A stretch of 64,000 nt of DNA from Glaciecola amylolytica (lineage in GTDB: Bacteria > Bacteroidota > Bacteroidia > Flavobacteriales_D > Crocinitomicaceae): contig CP034120.1 in NCBI GenBank assembly GCA_003856375.1, positions 1,922,001 through 1,986,000 on the forward strand, in the 5' to 3' direction. A model generated the notes under the pieces. It was not told where the DNA came from and did not search any database. It worked only from the letters and a program-made list of their open reading frames with translations. Positions within the stretch are counted from its first letter, which is position 1; every line of letters begins with the position of its first letter. Positions 8,081-16,955 of the stretch are shown in pieces. The position numbers and the translations under genes are program-made.

Positions 8081-8998
8081 ATGATCGAAGTTAAATACAT
8101 TCTAATCGGAGTTGCTGTGCTCCTGCTTGTTTTCAGTTTTGTAACTGTCCAACAAGGAACTATTGCTGTTGTTACCATGTTCGGGAAGTACCGAAGAATC
8201 ATGAAACCCGGATTAAATGTCCGCATTCCTTTCTTTGAGCGTCTGAATAACCGTGTTTCTATTCAGAACCGTGCTATTGAAATGGAATTTCAGGCAATTA
8301 CACAAGATCAGGCAAATGTGTATTTCAAAGCCATGCTGGTTTATTCAGTTTTGAATGCTGAAGAAGAAACCATTAAAAATGTTGCTTTTAAGTTCGTTGA
8401 TCAACGCAGTTTTATTCAGGCTTTGATTCGTACGATTGAAGGTTCTGTGCGTGGATTTGTTGCGACAAAGAAACAAGCTGAAATTTTACTTCTGCGTGGT
8501 GAAATTGTAGCTGATGTGAAAGATAGTTTGGATCACACATTGGAAACGTGGGGATTCCATTTGATCGACTTGCAATTGAACGACATTACATTTGATGCTG
8601 AGATTACCACATCGATGGCAAAAGTAGTAGCATCAAACAACTTGAAAGCTGCTGCAGAAAACGAAGGTCAGGCATTATTGATCACTAAAACAAAAGCAGC
8701 GGAAGCTGAAGGAAATGCAATTAAAATTGCAGCTCAGGCAGAAAAAGAAGCGGCACAGTTGAAAGGTCAGGGAATTGCCCTGTTCCGTGAAGAAGTAGCT
8801 CAGGGTATGACAGAAGCAGCTGAAAAAATGAAGGCGGCAGATTTGGATACTTCCTTGATTTTGTTCTCTATGTGGACAGAAGCAGTGAAAGAATTTGCAG
8901 AAAAAGGCAAAGGAAATGTTATTTTCTTAGACGGATCTGTTGAAGGCATGGAAAAAACCGTCAAGCAAATGATGGCAAACGACATGTTGAAAAAGTAA
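8081..8998 (+). CDS. SPFH/band-7 domain membrane protein (slipin/HflC-like)
   Basis: 305 aa. One N-terminal membrane segment (about residues 5-22) is followed by the SPFH domain, opening VQQGTIAVVTMFGKYRRIMKPG and including the conserved GLNVRIPFFE turn. A long Ala/Glu-rich coiled-coil flotillin-like stretch runs from about 185 to 250 (KAAEAEGNAIKIAAQAEKEA). Such proteins oligomerise into ring or cage scaffolds in the membrane and organise proteases or other partners. No NfeD-type partner is adjacent, so the client is unknown. The gene stands alone and is followed by a perfect hairpin. Confidence 0.88.
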   Translation: MIEVKYILIGVAVLLLVFSFVTVQQGTIAVVTMFGKYRRIMKPGLNVRIPFFERLNNRVSIQNRAIEMEFQAITQDQANVYFKAMLVYSVLNAEEETIKNVAFKFVDQRSFIQALIRTIEGSVRGFVATKKQAEILLLRGEIVADVKDSLDHTLETWGFHLIDLQLNDITFDAEITTSMAKVVASNNLKAAAENEGQALLITKTKAAEAEGNAIKIAAQAEKEAAQLKGQGIALFREEVAQGMTEAAEKMKAADLDTSLILFSMWTEAVKEFAEKGKGNVIFLDGSVEGMEKTVKQMMANDMLKK

Positions 8999-9014
8999 AA
9001 TCCTCCTGTATTCG

Positions 9015-9040
9015 ATCTGCCGGAAAATAATCCGGCAGAT
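9015..9040. terminator. perfect 10-bp hairpin after the SPFH gene
   Basis: ATCTGCCGGA (9015-9024) / TCCGGCAGAT (9031-9040), loop AAATAA. No T-tract follows on the plus strand, so it is an atypical terminator or RNA-stabilising hairpin. Confidence 0.5.
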
Positions 9041-9050
9041 AAATTAAGAG

Positions 9051-9058
9051 TAACTTTG
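9051..9058 (+). promoter_or_regulatory. -7 promoter box of the glycosyltransferase gene
   Basis: TAACTTTG fits TAnnTTTG and ends 19 nt before the ATG at 9078. It lies just downstream of the hairpin at 9015-9040. Confidence 0.55.
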
Positions 9059-9077
9059 TTAAAAGTAAAGTCTGATT

Positions 9078-10076
9078 ATGTTTTTTTCGCTGATAGTTCC
9101 GGTGTATAACCGCCCTGACGAGGTTGAAGAATTGCTTGCAAGCCTCGCCGTACAAAACTATACAGATCCATACGAAATTGTAATTATTGAAGATGGTTCA
9201 TCAGTAACATGTCAGAGTGTTGTTGAGAAATACGCCGACAAATTAGCGATTTCCTACTATTTCAAACCCAATAGCGGTCCGGGAGATTCCCGGAATTTCG
9301 GGATGAGAAATGCAAAAGGCGATTACTTTATCATTCTCGATTCAGACTGTATTATTCCTCCGGGATACCTGCAAAGCGTAGATGAAAATCTCCGCAAAAA
9401 TTATGTTGATTGTTTCGGAGGACCCGACGCGGCCTTGGATTCGTTCAGTGATATTCAAAAAGCGATCAATTTCGTGATGACTTCCTTCATCACAACCGGT
9501 GGTATCAGAGGAAAATCAGAAACACTAACGAAATTTCAACCCAGAAGCTTCAACATGGGCTTGTCGCGTAAGGCATTTGAGTCGACAGGTGGTTTTGGCG
9601 ATATTCATCCGGGGGAAGATCCCGATTTGTCTATCAGACTTTGGAAACAAGGATACAGCACGACTCTTTTTACCAATTCATTTGTTTATCACAAGCGCAG
9701 AATTGACTGGCAGAAATTTTACAAACAGGTCAATAAATTTGGAAAGGCCCGCCCTATTCTGGATACCTGGCATCCGGAGTATAAGAAACTTACATTTTGG
9801 TTCCCATCCCTGTTTCTTTGCGGAGCTGTTCTTTCGCTTGCTTTATTGCTGTTCAGAATAAACTTTCCCGTGTTCCTGTATCTTTTCTACTTTGTTTTAA
9901 TCGGAGTGCTTTCTTCCATCCAAAACAAGAGCCTGAAAGTCGGATTTTATTCGATTATTGCTGTTTGTATTCAGTTTTACGGTTATGGAACAGGTTACCT
10001 CAAATCATTCATTAAGCTCCGTTTATCCAACAAGGAACCCCAAAGTGTATTTCCTGAGTTGTTTTTCAAGAAATAG
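9078..10076 (+). CDS. family 2 glycosyltransferase with C-terminal membrane segments
   Basis: 332 aa. It starts directly with the GT-A fold (FSLIVPVYNRPDEVEELLAS). The nucleotide-sugar/metal DxD is in ILDSDCIIPP (about residues 92-95), and the acceptor-side motif is GGFGDIHPGEDPDLSIRLWK (about 172-191, catalytic Asp in EDPD). Hydrophobic segments at about 234-290 (FWFPSLFLCGAVLSLALLLF and following) anchor it in the inner membrane. The substrate cannot be told. It is probably involved in polysaccharide, O-antigen or protein glycosylation. No glycan cluster surrounds it. Confidence 0.88.
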   Translation: MFFSLIVPVYNRPDEVEELLASLAVQNYTDPYEIVIIEDGSSVTCQSVVEKYADKLAISYYFKPNSGPGDSRNFGMRNAKGDYFIILDSDCIIPPGYLQSVDENLRKNYVDCFGGPDAALDSFSDIQKAINFVMTSFITTGGIRGKSETLTKFQPRSFNMGLSRKAFESTGGFGDIHPGEDPDLSIRLWKQGYSTTLFTNSFVYHKRRIDWQKFYKQVNKFGKARPILDTWHPEYKKLTFWFPSLFLCGAVLSLALLLFRINFPVFLYLFYFVLIGVLSSIQNKSLKVGFYSIIAVCIQFYGYGTGYLKSFIKLRLSNKEPQSVFPELFFKK

Positions 10077-10130
10077 ACCCTCAATTAAAAATTTAGTATG
10101 TTTATTTGAAAGTTCAATCAAAACTCTCAA

Positions 10131-11375
10131 ATGAAAGGAATATTCCTGCTTCTGCTGACTTCAGCAACCGTAATGTCTTGTGCAACGGGGCAAATTGCGC
10201 AAACCAAAAACACTAAAAAAACCGCTAACAAGTCTGATTCTCTGACTGATGAAATCAATGAGATTTATAAAAAAGGCATTTTCAACGGTTTTGGTGTTTC
10301 AATTGTCAATGAAGATGGAATCTTGTATCAGAAAGGATTTGGTTTTTCGGATGTTTCGGCAAAGAAAACATATACAGAAAAAACCATCCAGAATATTGCC
10401 TCCGTTTCCAAAACCTTTGTGGGAATTGCGCTCCTGAAAGCTCAGGAATTGGGAAAACTGAATTTAGACGATCCGATTGAGAAATATTTACCTTTCAAAG
10501 TTGTGAATCCGAATTTTCCGGAAGCTAAAATTACCATCAGACAATTGGCGAATCACACCTCTTCCATCATAGATAACGAGTATTATCTCACGAAGAGCTA
10601 CATTCTGCGCCCCAATCAGGATTTGAAAGGAGTCAAACTTTCCTTTGACGAAACACAACTTTTCAATCCTTCCGATTCTCTTGTTTCTTTGGAAGTTTTT
10701 CTAAAAAACAGCTTATCTGAAAAAGGAAAATGGTTTCAAACATCCGGTTTCCTGACCAATAAACCCGGAGAAATCTACGAATATTCGAATACAGGAACAG
10801 CTTTGGCAGGATATATCATTGAACGGGCAACAGGAACTTCTTTCGCAAACTTCACAAAAGAATACATCCTGAATCCTTTGAAAATGGCCGATTCCGGCTG
10901 GAAATACGAAGACATCAAACTGCAAACACTTTCCCGCCTGTACGAAAACCCCGAAACGCCTCTTCCCTACTACGAATCACTTTCTTATCCGGACGGCGGA
11001 TTGATGACATCAGTCAATGATTTGAGCAAGTTTCTGACCGAACTGATCAAGGGATACCACGGAAAAGGCAGTATTTTAAACAAAGAGAGCTACAAAGAGT
11101 ATTTCAAAGCACAACTTTCAGCGTCGAATTTTACAGAGAGAAATGAACGGAATCCATACAGTGAATCCTATAACGTCGGAATTTTCATTGGTTTTGGCTA
11201 CACAGGATACATCGGACATACCGGAGGAGATCCGGGAGTCATATCGATGATGTTCTTTGATCCGAAAAGCAACACCGGTCGAATCATGCTCTTTAACACC
11301 AGTTTTTCAGATAAAGCAGGAAATGATGCTTTTTACGGCATATGGAATCTATTGGAGAAATATAAAAACCTTTAA
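10131..11375 (+). CDS. serine beta-lactamase-like hydrolase (class C / PBP4*-like)
   Basis: 414 aa with an N-terminal signal and lipobox-like VMSCAT, so probably a periplasmic lipoprotein. Penicillin-binding fold motifs are all present: SxxK as SVSK (Ser91, Lys94), YxN as YSN (Tyr218) and the KTG-equivalent HTGG (from His363). This is the beta-lactamase/D-Ala-D-Ala carboxypeptidase superfamily, which also includes esterases, so resistance activity cannot be inferred. The HxGG third motif is typical of the AmpC-like/esterase branch. The gene is isolated between two others and has no linked regulator. Confidence 0.88.
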   Translation: MKGIFLLLLTSATVMSCATGQIAQTKNTKKTANKSDSLTDEINEIYKKGIFNGFGVSIVNEDGILYQKGFGFSDVSAKKTYTEKTIQNIASVSKTFVGIALLKAQELGKLNLDDPIEKYLPFKVVNPNFPEAKITIRQLANHTSSIIDNEYYLTKSYILRPNQDLKGVKLSFDETQLFNPSDSLVSLEVFLKNSLSEKGKWFQTSGFLTNKPGEIYEYSNTGTALAGYIIERATGTSFANFTKEYILNPLKMADSGWKYEDIKLQTLSRLYENPETPLPYYESLSYPDGGLMTSVNDLSKFLTELIKGYHGKGSILNKESYKEYFKAQLSASNFTERNERNPYSESYNVGIFIGFGYTGYIGHTGGDPGVISMMFFDPKSNTGRIMLFNTSFSDKAGNDAFYGIWNLLEKYKNL

Positions 11376-11429
11376 TTATCAATGAGTTAATTAAAAAAAT
11401 CAATTCGCAATTCAAACAAAAATTTTCTC

Positions 11430-13511
11430 TTAATAACTTCCCCACCAACGTCTCAGGAACCATTCTGCGCTCAGCAATGCGATGATCAATGCGAAAATCC
11501 ATTTCCAATCAATCAATTCCTGATACCCTGTATCTTCGTATTGAACGGTTGTGATATCTCCACGCGTTTTAATTTCCTGAATCAAAGCCCGATACTGATC
11601 CAATGTTTTGTAAGAACCATCCGACTGAACGGCCAATTGGTTCAACGTAGAGAAATTCGCTCTGGTATCCTGATCTTCCAATGAAATTTCATCTACGGCA
11701 AAAGAACCTGATTTCGAATATTTCTTTCCATTATTGTCTCCAACAACTTTCCAGTCATACATTCCGGATTGTAATTGCCCTACGTTCAACTGATAGAAAT
11801 TAGCTGTCGGAGAGAACAATTGCTTGAAGCTTTTTCCTCCGCGTTTTGTGATCGTCATTTCGACAGACGGAGTGGTGATTAATTCCATTGCTTCATTGTA
11901 AAACTCAGCCTTAAACACAATATCCTCAATGGTATTGAATCGTTTGGGTAAAGTAACCCGTAAAGGCTCCCTATTCTGTTTCACAGAAATATACTGCGTC
12001 AGTTTTTGGACAAATTCTTCAAACCCGACAGTTGTTTTTTTCTGCATGAATTCCTTCATTTTCCAACGCCATAAACCTTCTCCCAAAACAAATCCAATCT
12101 TTGTTTTCTGGGTTTGAGCAACAGCGATCAACGGTGCATCTTTCGTAATGCTTCCAACCCGTTGATTCAAGACCACCACACTGTTCGACGGAAGTTTATA
12201 GCTCCCGAATTTTGTTCTGAGTGGTGTCAAAACCGGAATAATGGAAGTGAAATCAGCTGATAGTCCAAAGGAATTAAAGCCATTTGCCAAAGCCGGATAC
12301 ACGTCTTCGTATTGATTTCCGTTCGGAGATTTTACCCCCAAACCATAGCTTTGCAGCAAACTGGTCGTTACGTTCGGTCCCAGAATCATCAAAACCGGAA
12401 TTCCTCTTTCCTGAAGCTGTTTGAACAAATTGGCATTCGGACGCAAACCGTTTTCATACCACACCACAAAATCCGGAATTTTATTTCCCAAAGAATAATT
12501 TGCAAGTAACTCGGATGAAACAACCGCTTCCTGATCCAATTCAAACACGGAACGCAGTGCAGCTACATCCGGATGCGGAGCACTTGCCAATAACAAGACA
12601 TTGCTTTTGGAATCAATCACTTCAACAAAACAAGTCTGCTGATTATTTTCTTTGGTAAATTCACCCTGAACAGCCTGAACTGAAATCGTAAAGCGCTGAT
12701 ACCCCTTGTTTTTAGCTAAAACGGTAAACAAAAACTCTTTCTGATCCAGATTGGAATTGTTCACCGTTGTTTTCTGCGATTGAACGACTTTTCCGTTTTG
12801 AAGTAAATTTACCTGATACGATCCGGCCGGAACACGCTGAAAATCCACCAATGTCTGAATAGGAAACTCATTATTCAAAAAAGCTACTTCATTGGAGATC
12901 ACGGACCGAACAACGATATCGCGTTTCAAAGTCGTATCACCAACCGCCAGAGCAAAAACCGGTGTCAATTCAATACGTTCCGCTTCATACATCGGATGAA
13001 CTCCCTGATTGTAATTTCCGTCTGAAATCAATACGATTGCTCCGATATTCCGATTGAAAAAACGATCCTTAATATGCTTGAATCCGGCTGCCAGATCACT
13101 TGATTTATCTTTCAGCGACAGTTTATCCAGATCTCTTACATCCGTTCCGATCGCTAGTTCCAGATACTCATAATCTTCTCCCAAGGATTTCGGAAGTGCC
13201 GCTCTGAATCCTTCAATATTCTTTTTGACCTGATTACTGTCCTTGTAATTCAACATCGAACCCGAAGAATCGACCAAAGTAATAATCAATGGTTTTTCAG
13301 GCCGGTATTTGATTGTTTCCCATACCAATCCCAACAACAACAAACCAATCAGGAAAATACTCAGTGTTCTGAGAGAAAAAAGAACTCTCAGCTGCTTTAA
13401 ATTCCAGATAGACCGCTGATCAGTCTTGAAATAATAATAAAATGAGAATCCTACAGCAAGTATTGAGATAGGAAGCAACCACCATAAAGAATGATCGGAA
13501 AAGTAATTCAT
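11430..13511 (-). CDS. membrane protein with VWA domain
   Basis: 693 aa. Two N-terminal membrane helices (about 10-28 and 48-66) precede a von Willebrand A domain with a MIDAS-type DSSGSM (about 81-86) and VLISDGNYNQG. After a long beta-rich periplasmic region comes a helix at about residues 672-688, near the end. The architecture is that of Bacteroidota VWA/glutamine-amidotransferase-like membrane proteins of unknown role. It follows the DUF3078 gene by 18 nt, but a TATTTTCG box only 4 nt before the ATG suggests it also has its own leaderless promoter. Confidence 0.8.
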   Translation of the reverse strand: MNYFSDHSLWWLLPISILAVGFSFYYYFKTDQRSIWNLKQLRVLFSLRTLSIFLIGLLLLGLVWETIKYRPEKPLIITLVDSSGSMLNYKDSNQVKKNIEGFRAALPKSLGEDYEYLELAIGTDVRDLDKLSLKDKSSDLAAGFKHIKDRFFNRNIGAIVLISDGNYNQGVHPMYEAERIELTPVFALAVGDTTLKRDIVVRSVISNEVAFLNNEFPIQTLVDFQRVPAGSYQVNLLQNGKVVQSQKTTVNNSNLDQKEFLFTVLAKNKGYQRFTISVQAVQGEFTKENNQQTCFVEVIDSKSNVLLLASAPHPDVAALRSVFELDQEAVVSSELLANYSLGNKIPDFVVWYENGLRPNANLFKQLQERGIPVLMILGPNVTTSLLQSYGLGVKSPNGNQYEDVYPALANGFNSFGLSADFTSIIPVLTPLRTKFGSYKLPSNSVVVLNQRVGSITKDAPLIAVAQTQKTKIGFVLGEGLWRWKMKEFMQKKTTVGFEEFVQKLTQYISVKQNREPLRVTLPKRFNTIEDIVFKAEFYNEAMELITTPSVEMTITKRGGKSFKQLFSPTANFYQLNVGQLQSGMYDWKVVGDNNGKKYSKSGSFAVDEISLEDQDTRANFSTLNQLAVQSDGSYKTLDQYRALIQEIKTRGDITTVQYEDTGYQELIDWKWIFALIIALLSAEWFLRRWWGSY

Positions 13512-13514
13512 GCA

Positions 13515-13522
13515 ACGAAAAT
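13515..13522 (-). promoter_or_regulatory. -7-like box TATTTTCG of the VWA gene
   Basis: TATTTTCG followed by TTGC and the ATG at 13511. It has one mismatch to TAnnTTTG. The same variant with the same spacing precedes the gene at 20915-21625. Confidence 0.45.
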
Positions 13523-13529
13523 ACGCTTT

Positions 13530-14513
13530 TTACTTTTTCGTATTCGTTAAAGTGTATGAAATTCCTAAGCCCAATACCGATTTAAATTGTGTTCTCGGAC
13601 CAGTTCTTCCTTTTGAATCACGAATATCGATATCATCATCATAGATCAGATTCCATTGAAGGGATGCCTGAAACCATTTATAGATCTTAAAAGTGAAGAT
13701 GTTTTCAAAATTAACGTCGATATTTTGCGGGTTATTGGAGTAATTACTGAACAATTCCAAACGTGTCTTCATTTCAATATTCTTGACAAGTTCTTTTTGG
13801 AAACGCAATCTGAAATACGCCCCTATTTCATTTCTGAAACGCAATCCTTTTTTCAAAATATTTCCATCCACATCCAGTTCTGCAGCTTTTACGCCAAAAG
13901 CACCTGCATCAGCCAGTCTTTGGTCATTCACAATCGTCATTTTTGAAGCAATCGGCGACAAATAAACGTTGAAATAATCAACTGGTGCATATTCAATACC
14001 CAAAGAGAAATTAGCATATCCCGGAGCCATAAAACGCGAAATAGGAATAGAATCGTTCGGAAAACTGAAACCATCCAAAAACTGTGTTCTGAACCCGCCG
14101 ATAGCCGTTAAAAACCAATGCTTCTTAAATTCGTAACCAAAAGAAGTGGAAAGGTCAATCCGGTCATCCGTTTTTTGAAGTCCCTGCTTCTTTCCGGTTG
14201 AATCGGTATAATACATTCCACCCAAAGCCAACTTCACATCGTTAGACCACTTAATTCTTCGTTTCTGATAAACTGCTGAGAAATCAACGAATCCTAAAAC
14301 CGCAATGTTGTTTCGTCCGCCGGCAGCCCAGTTAACAAAAGAAGTTTGAGAACCTGAGAGTCCGAATAAACTGGTAACTGTCCAGTATTTTGGCATTAAC
14401 GAATCATGGAGGGCATCCAGTTTTTTTAAATCGTCGCGCAGCTTTTCAGGATCTGCCTGGGAATAAACAAGAGAGCTTGTTGCCAGAGCAAAAAAGAGAA
14501 TAATGATTTTCAT
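13530..14513 (-). CDS. DUF3078 family outer-membrane-type protein
   Basis: 327 aa with a signal peptide (MKIIILFFALATSSLVYSQ). The body is made of alternating beta strands. The family-typical segment LSGSQTSFVNWAAGGRNN comes early (about residues 53-70) and the protein ends with a strand (LGLGISYTLTNTKK), consistent with a beta barrel. DUF3078 proteins are common in Bacteroidota and have no assigned function. Its promoter has a good -7 box and a 16-bp palindrome directly upstream. It is the first gene of a likely operon with the VWA protein. Confidence 0.85.
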   Translation of the reverse strand: MKIIILFFALATSSLVYSQADPEKLRDDLKKLDALHDSLMPKYWTVTSLFGLSGSQTSFVNWAAGGRNNIAVLGFVDFSAVYQKRRIKWSNDVKLALGGMYYTDSTGKKQGLQKTDDRIDLSTSFGYEFKKHWFLTAIGGFRTQFLDGFSFPNDSIPISRFMAPGYANFSLGIEYAPVDYFNVYLSPIASKMTIVNDQRLADAGAFGVKAAELDVDGNILKKGLRFRNEIGAYFRLRFQKELVKNIEMKTRLELFSNYSNNPQNIDVNFENIFTFKIYKWFQASLQWNLIYDDDIDIRDSKGRTGPRTQFKSVLGLGISYTLTNTKK

Positions 14514-14538
14514 AGACTGATTGGTTTTTATTTTTTTA

Positions 14539-14568
14539 CAAATTTAGTTAAATCACTGAATTTAGTGA
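14539..14568 (-). promoter_or_regulatory. promoter and candidate operator of the DUF3078 gene
   Basis: The -7 box TAAATTTG (14539-14546, minus strand) is followed upstream by a near-perfect 16-bp palindrome TCACTGAATTTAGTGA (14553-14568; one non-complementary pair). The palindrome sits where a repressor would block the promoter. The binding protein is unknown. Confidence 0.5.
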
Positions 14569-14797
14569 ATAAACATACATCCCAAATCATATTAAGGAAA
14601 AAAAATAACGAGACTTCTGTTCAAGTGAATACAATGGCAATACCTGAATTTTTCAATTCTTTTTTACAAACTATGAAAAACGATGCAATCTATGTTCTAA
14701 AAGCAGATGTATTGTGATTTTGGTTGAGTATAATACATTATTCCAATAAATAACACGAGAAAAATGAGTAAATTCGTCATCGAAATTATAATTTGCT

Positions 14798-15976
14798 ATG
14801 TCGAAAGAAGTTTACATTATAGCAGCAGTTCGTACTCCAATGGGCGCTTTCATGGGCGGTCTGTCGTCGATCTCTGCTACTCAATTAGGAGCAACTGCTA
14901 TCAAAGGTGCTCTTGATAAATCAGGAGTTAACCCAGCATCCATTGATGAAGTTTTCATGGGGAACGTACTACAAGCTGGTGTAGGACAAGCTCCTGCACG
15001 TCAGGCTGCACTTGGCGCTGGTTTGCCAAACACTGTTCCTTGTACGACTGTGAACAAAGTATGTGCTTCAGGAATGAAAGCAATTATGCTTGGTGCTCAA
15101 ACAATTCTTGCAGGAGACAACGAGATTGTTGTAGCCGGAGGAATGGAAAACATGAGCCAGACTCCTCATTACATTGATGGAAGAAATGGTATGAAGTTCG
15201 GAAACATCACGATGTTGGACGGAATCACAAAAGATGGTTTGTTGGATGTTTACAGTAAAGTTCCTATGGGAACATGTGCTGAGCAAACTGCAAAGAAATA
15301 CGACATTTCACGTGAGCAGCAGGATGAATTCGCGATTACTTCATACAAGCGTGCAGCTGCAGCCTGGGAAGCAGGAAAATTCAAGGATGAAATCGTTGGA
15401 GTTTCTGTTCCTCAACGCAAAGGAGATCCGATCATGGTTGTGGAAGACGAAGAATACAAGAATGTATTTTTGGACAAAATCACTTCTTTGAGACCTGCAT
15501 TTGATAAAGACGGAACAATTACTGCAGCAAATGCTTCTACATTGAACGATGGAGCTTCTGCATTGATCTTAGCTTCAAAAGAGGCTGTTGAAAAACACGG
15601 ATTGAAACCAATTGCAAAAATCGTGAGTTATGCAGATGCTGCTCATGAACCGGAATTTTTCACAACTGCACCTTCAAAAGCAGTTCCTAAAGCTTTGGCT
15701 AAGGCTGGCTTGAACACTGACCAGGTAGATTTCTGGGAATTGAACCAGGCGTTTGCTGTTGTTGGTTTGGCTAACACGAAAATTCTAGGATTGGATCCTT
15801 CAAAGGTAGATGTGAACGGTGGAGCTGTAGCTTTGGGTCACCCACTTGGAAACTCCGGATCCCGAATCATCGTTACTTTGATCAACGTATTGAAGCAAAA
15901 CGGCGGGAAAATCGGTGGTGCAGGAATCTGTAACGGAGGCGGTGGTGCTTCTGCGATGATTATCGAGAATATCTAA
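14798..15976 (+). CDS. acetyl-CoA C-acetyltransferase (thiolase)
   Basis: 392 aa, standard for biosynthetic/degradative thiolase II. Catalytic residues are visible: the nucleophilic Cys in NKVCASGMKA (about residue 89), the His of VALGHPLGNSG (about 348) and the second Cys in GICNGGGGA (about 378); NQAFAV is also present. It interconverts two acetyl-CoA and acetoacetyl-CoA, the last step of leucine, ketone-body or beta-oxidation routes. No beta-oxidation partner is adjacent. I do not see a clean TAnnTTTG box before it. A strong terminator follows. Confidence 0.93.
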   Translation: MSKEVYIIAAVRTPMGAFMGGLSSISATQLGATAIKGALDKSGVNPASIDEVFMGNVLQAGVGQAPARQAALGAGLPNTVPCTTVNKVCASGMKAIMLGAQTILAGDNEIVVAGGMENMSQTPHYIDGRNGMKFGNITMLDGITKDGLLDVYSKVPMGTCAEQTAKKYDISREQQDEFAITSYKRAAAAWEAGKFKDEIVGVSVPQRKGDPIMVVEDEEYKNVFLDKITSLRPAFDKDGTITAANASTLNDGASALILASKEAVEKHGLKPIAKIVSYADAAHEPEFFTTAPSKAVPKALAKAGLNTDQVDFWELNQAFAVVGLANTKILGLDPSKVDVNGGAVALGHPLGNSGSRIIVTLINVLKQNGGKIGGAGICNGGGGASAMIIENI

Positions 15977-16003
15977 GATTCATAGAAAAGACGAGATAAA
16001 GAG

Positions 16004-16031
16004 AAAGGGCTGCGATACATCGCGGCCCTTT
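16004..16031 (+). terminator. intrinsic terminator of the thiolase gene
   Basis: An 11-bp stem AAAGGGCTGCG (16004-16014) / CGCGGCCCTTT (16021-16031), with one G-T pair and loop ATACAT, is followed by T residues. Confidence 0.85.
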
Positions 16032-16070
16032 TTTATATTAAGGTTTTGTACGAGAATGCTGGTGATTTTT

Positions 16071-16200
16071 CCACAGATGCGCAGATATTGGTGGCAGTCG
16101 CTACAATTTAACCAGCGAGTATTTATCTGCACATCTGTGGGGAGTTAGTGTCTAAACACCATTATCCTGAGAAATCATCAATTAAACTCTCGGACAAGTC
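16071..16200 (-). repeat. dispersed palindromic repeat, copy A
   Basis: Arms 16071-16087 (CCACAGATGCGCAGATA) and 16124-16140 are inverse copies (16 of 17). An end motif at 16178-16200 is, on the minus strand, 21/23 identical to 21701-21723 of copy B. The unit is therefore end motif plus a CGCAGAT palindrome, here in inverted orientation relative to copy B. No transposase is present. It is a REP-like intergenic element. Confidence 0.65.
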
Positions 16201-16211
16201 ATATATTAAAC

Positions 16212-16250
16212 AAAAAAAGCCGGGGTGAAAAATTTTCACTCCGGCTTTTT
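16212..16250. terminator. terminator of the yajC operon (bidirectional)
   Basis: GCCGGGGTGAAAA (16219-16231) pairs with TTTTCACTCCGGC (16233-16245), flanked by A and T runs. The core CGGGGTGAAAATTTTCAC is nearly the same as in the GAPDH terminator at 50911-50940. Confidence 0.85.
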
Positions 16251-16265
16251 CAATTTGATTAAAGC

Positions 16266-16529
16266 TTAAGCCTGAACTCCTAAGTTTTCAGCTACTGCTG
16301 TAGAAATTGCAGATTTCTCAAAACGCAATTTAGTACCTTCTGAACTGATCAAAACGGTCGTATCGGTAATCTCAAGAATTTTCCCGTGAATTCCACCGAT
16401 AGTCACCACTTTATCTCCTTGCTTTAAGTTCTCACGAAAAGACTTCAATTCTTTTTGCTTTTTTTGTTGCGGACGAATTAAAAAGAAATAAAACACCACC
16501 AACATCAATACAAGCATTATAATTTGCAT
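16266..16529 (-). CDS. yajC: preprotein translocase subunit YajC
   Basis: 87 aa. One N-terminal membrane helix (MQIIMLVLMLVVFYFFLI) is followed directly by the YajC signature RPQQKKQKE and a small beta domain (GDKVVTIGGIHGKILEI). It is an accessory of the Sec holotranslocon (SecDF-YajC). Last gene of the minus-strand run leucine dehydrogenase-nusB-DUF1573-yajC, 26 nt after the DUF1573 gene and just before a strong terminator. Confidence 0.95.
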   Translation of the reverse strand: MQIIMLVLMLVVFYFFLIRPQQKKQKELKSFRENLKQGDKVVTIGGIHGKILEITDTTVLISSEGTKLRFEKSAISTAVAENLGVQA

Positions 16530-16555
16530 AACTCTACTTTTTTTTATTTAACTAC

Positions 16556-16951
16556 TTATTTAATAATATTTGCTTCAACTACCACCTTTGTACTCGGAGG
16601 AGTTGTATTGGACAAAATTGTTACGCTTCTTGTTACAGGACCTTCAGAAAACGATTCTGTTTTAACGTCTGCTTTTACATAACCTTTTTCTCCCGGAGCA
16701 ATTGGCTCTTTGCTCCAATCCGCTACCGTACAAGAGCACGATCCGGATACATCTGATAATACCAACGGTTGATCACCGGTATTTTCAACAGTAAACTTTG
16801 CATGAATCACTTCGCCTCTGGCGATTTTTCCTGCATTAAATACGCTCTCAACTTTCATAGTGGTTTTGTAACCAACGATTTCTGAAGGAGAATCAGAACC
16901 ACAAGCTGTCAAAAACGACAAGGCCAAGCCTAAAAACATGATTTTTTTCAT
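16556..16951 (-). CDS. DUF1573 lipoprotein
   Basis: 131 aa. The signal peptide has a lipobox (SFLTAC). The mature part is the ASH/Ig-like DUF1573 domain, with the conserved IARGEVIHAKFTVENTGDQPL and SGSCSCTVADWSKEPIAPGEKG (Cys-Ser-Cys). The family is abundant in Bacteroidota and its function is unknown. It lies 4 nt after nusB and before yajC, an order I recall as conserved in Flavobacteriia. Confidence 0.88.
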   Translation of the reverse strand: MKKIMFLGLALSFLTACGSDSPSEIVGYKTTMKVESVFNAGKIARGEVIHAKFTVENTGDQPLVLSDVSGSCSCTVADWSKEPIAPGEKGYVKADVKTESFSEGPVTRSVTILSNTTPPSTKVVVEANIIK

Positions 16952-16955
16952 AACA

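Noticed and set aside
10131-11375. Serine hydrolase interpreted as an antibiotic-resistance beta-lactamase
   Set aside because: The motifs are those of the whole class C/PBP4*/esterase superfamily; nothing in the sequence or context shows resistance activity.
16071-16140. Inverted repeats considered as insertion-sequence ends
   Set aside because: Only 36 nt lie between the arms, there is no transposase frame, and no target-site duplication is visible.
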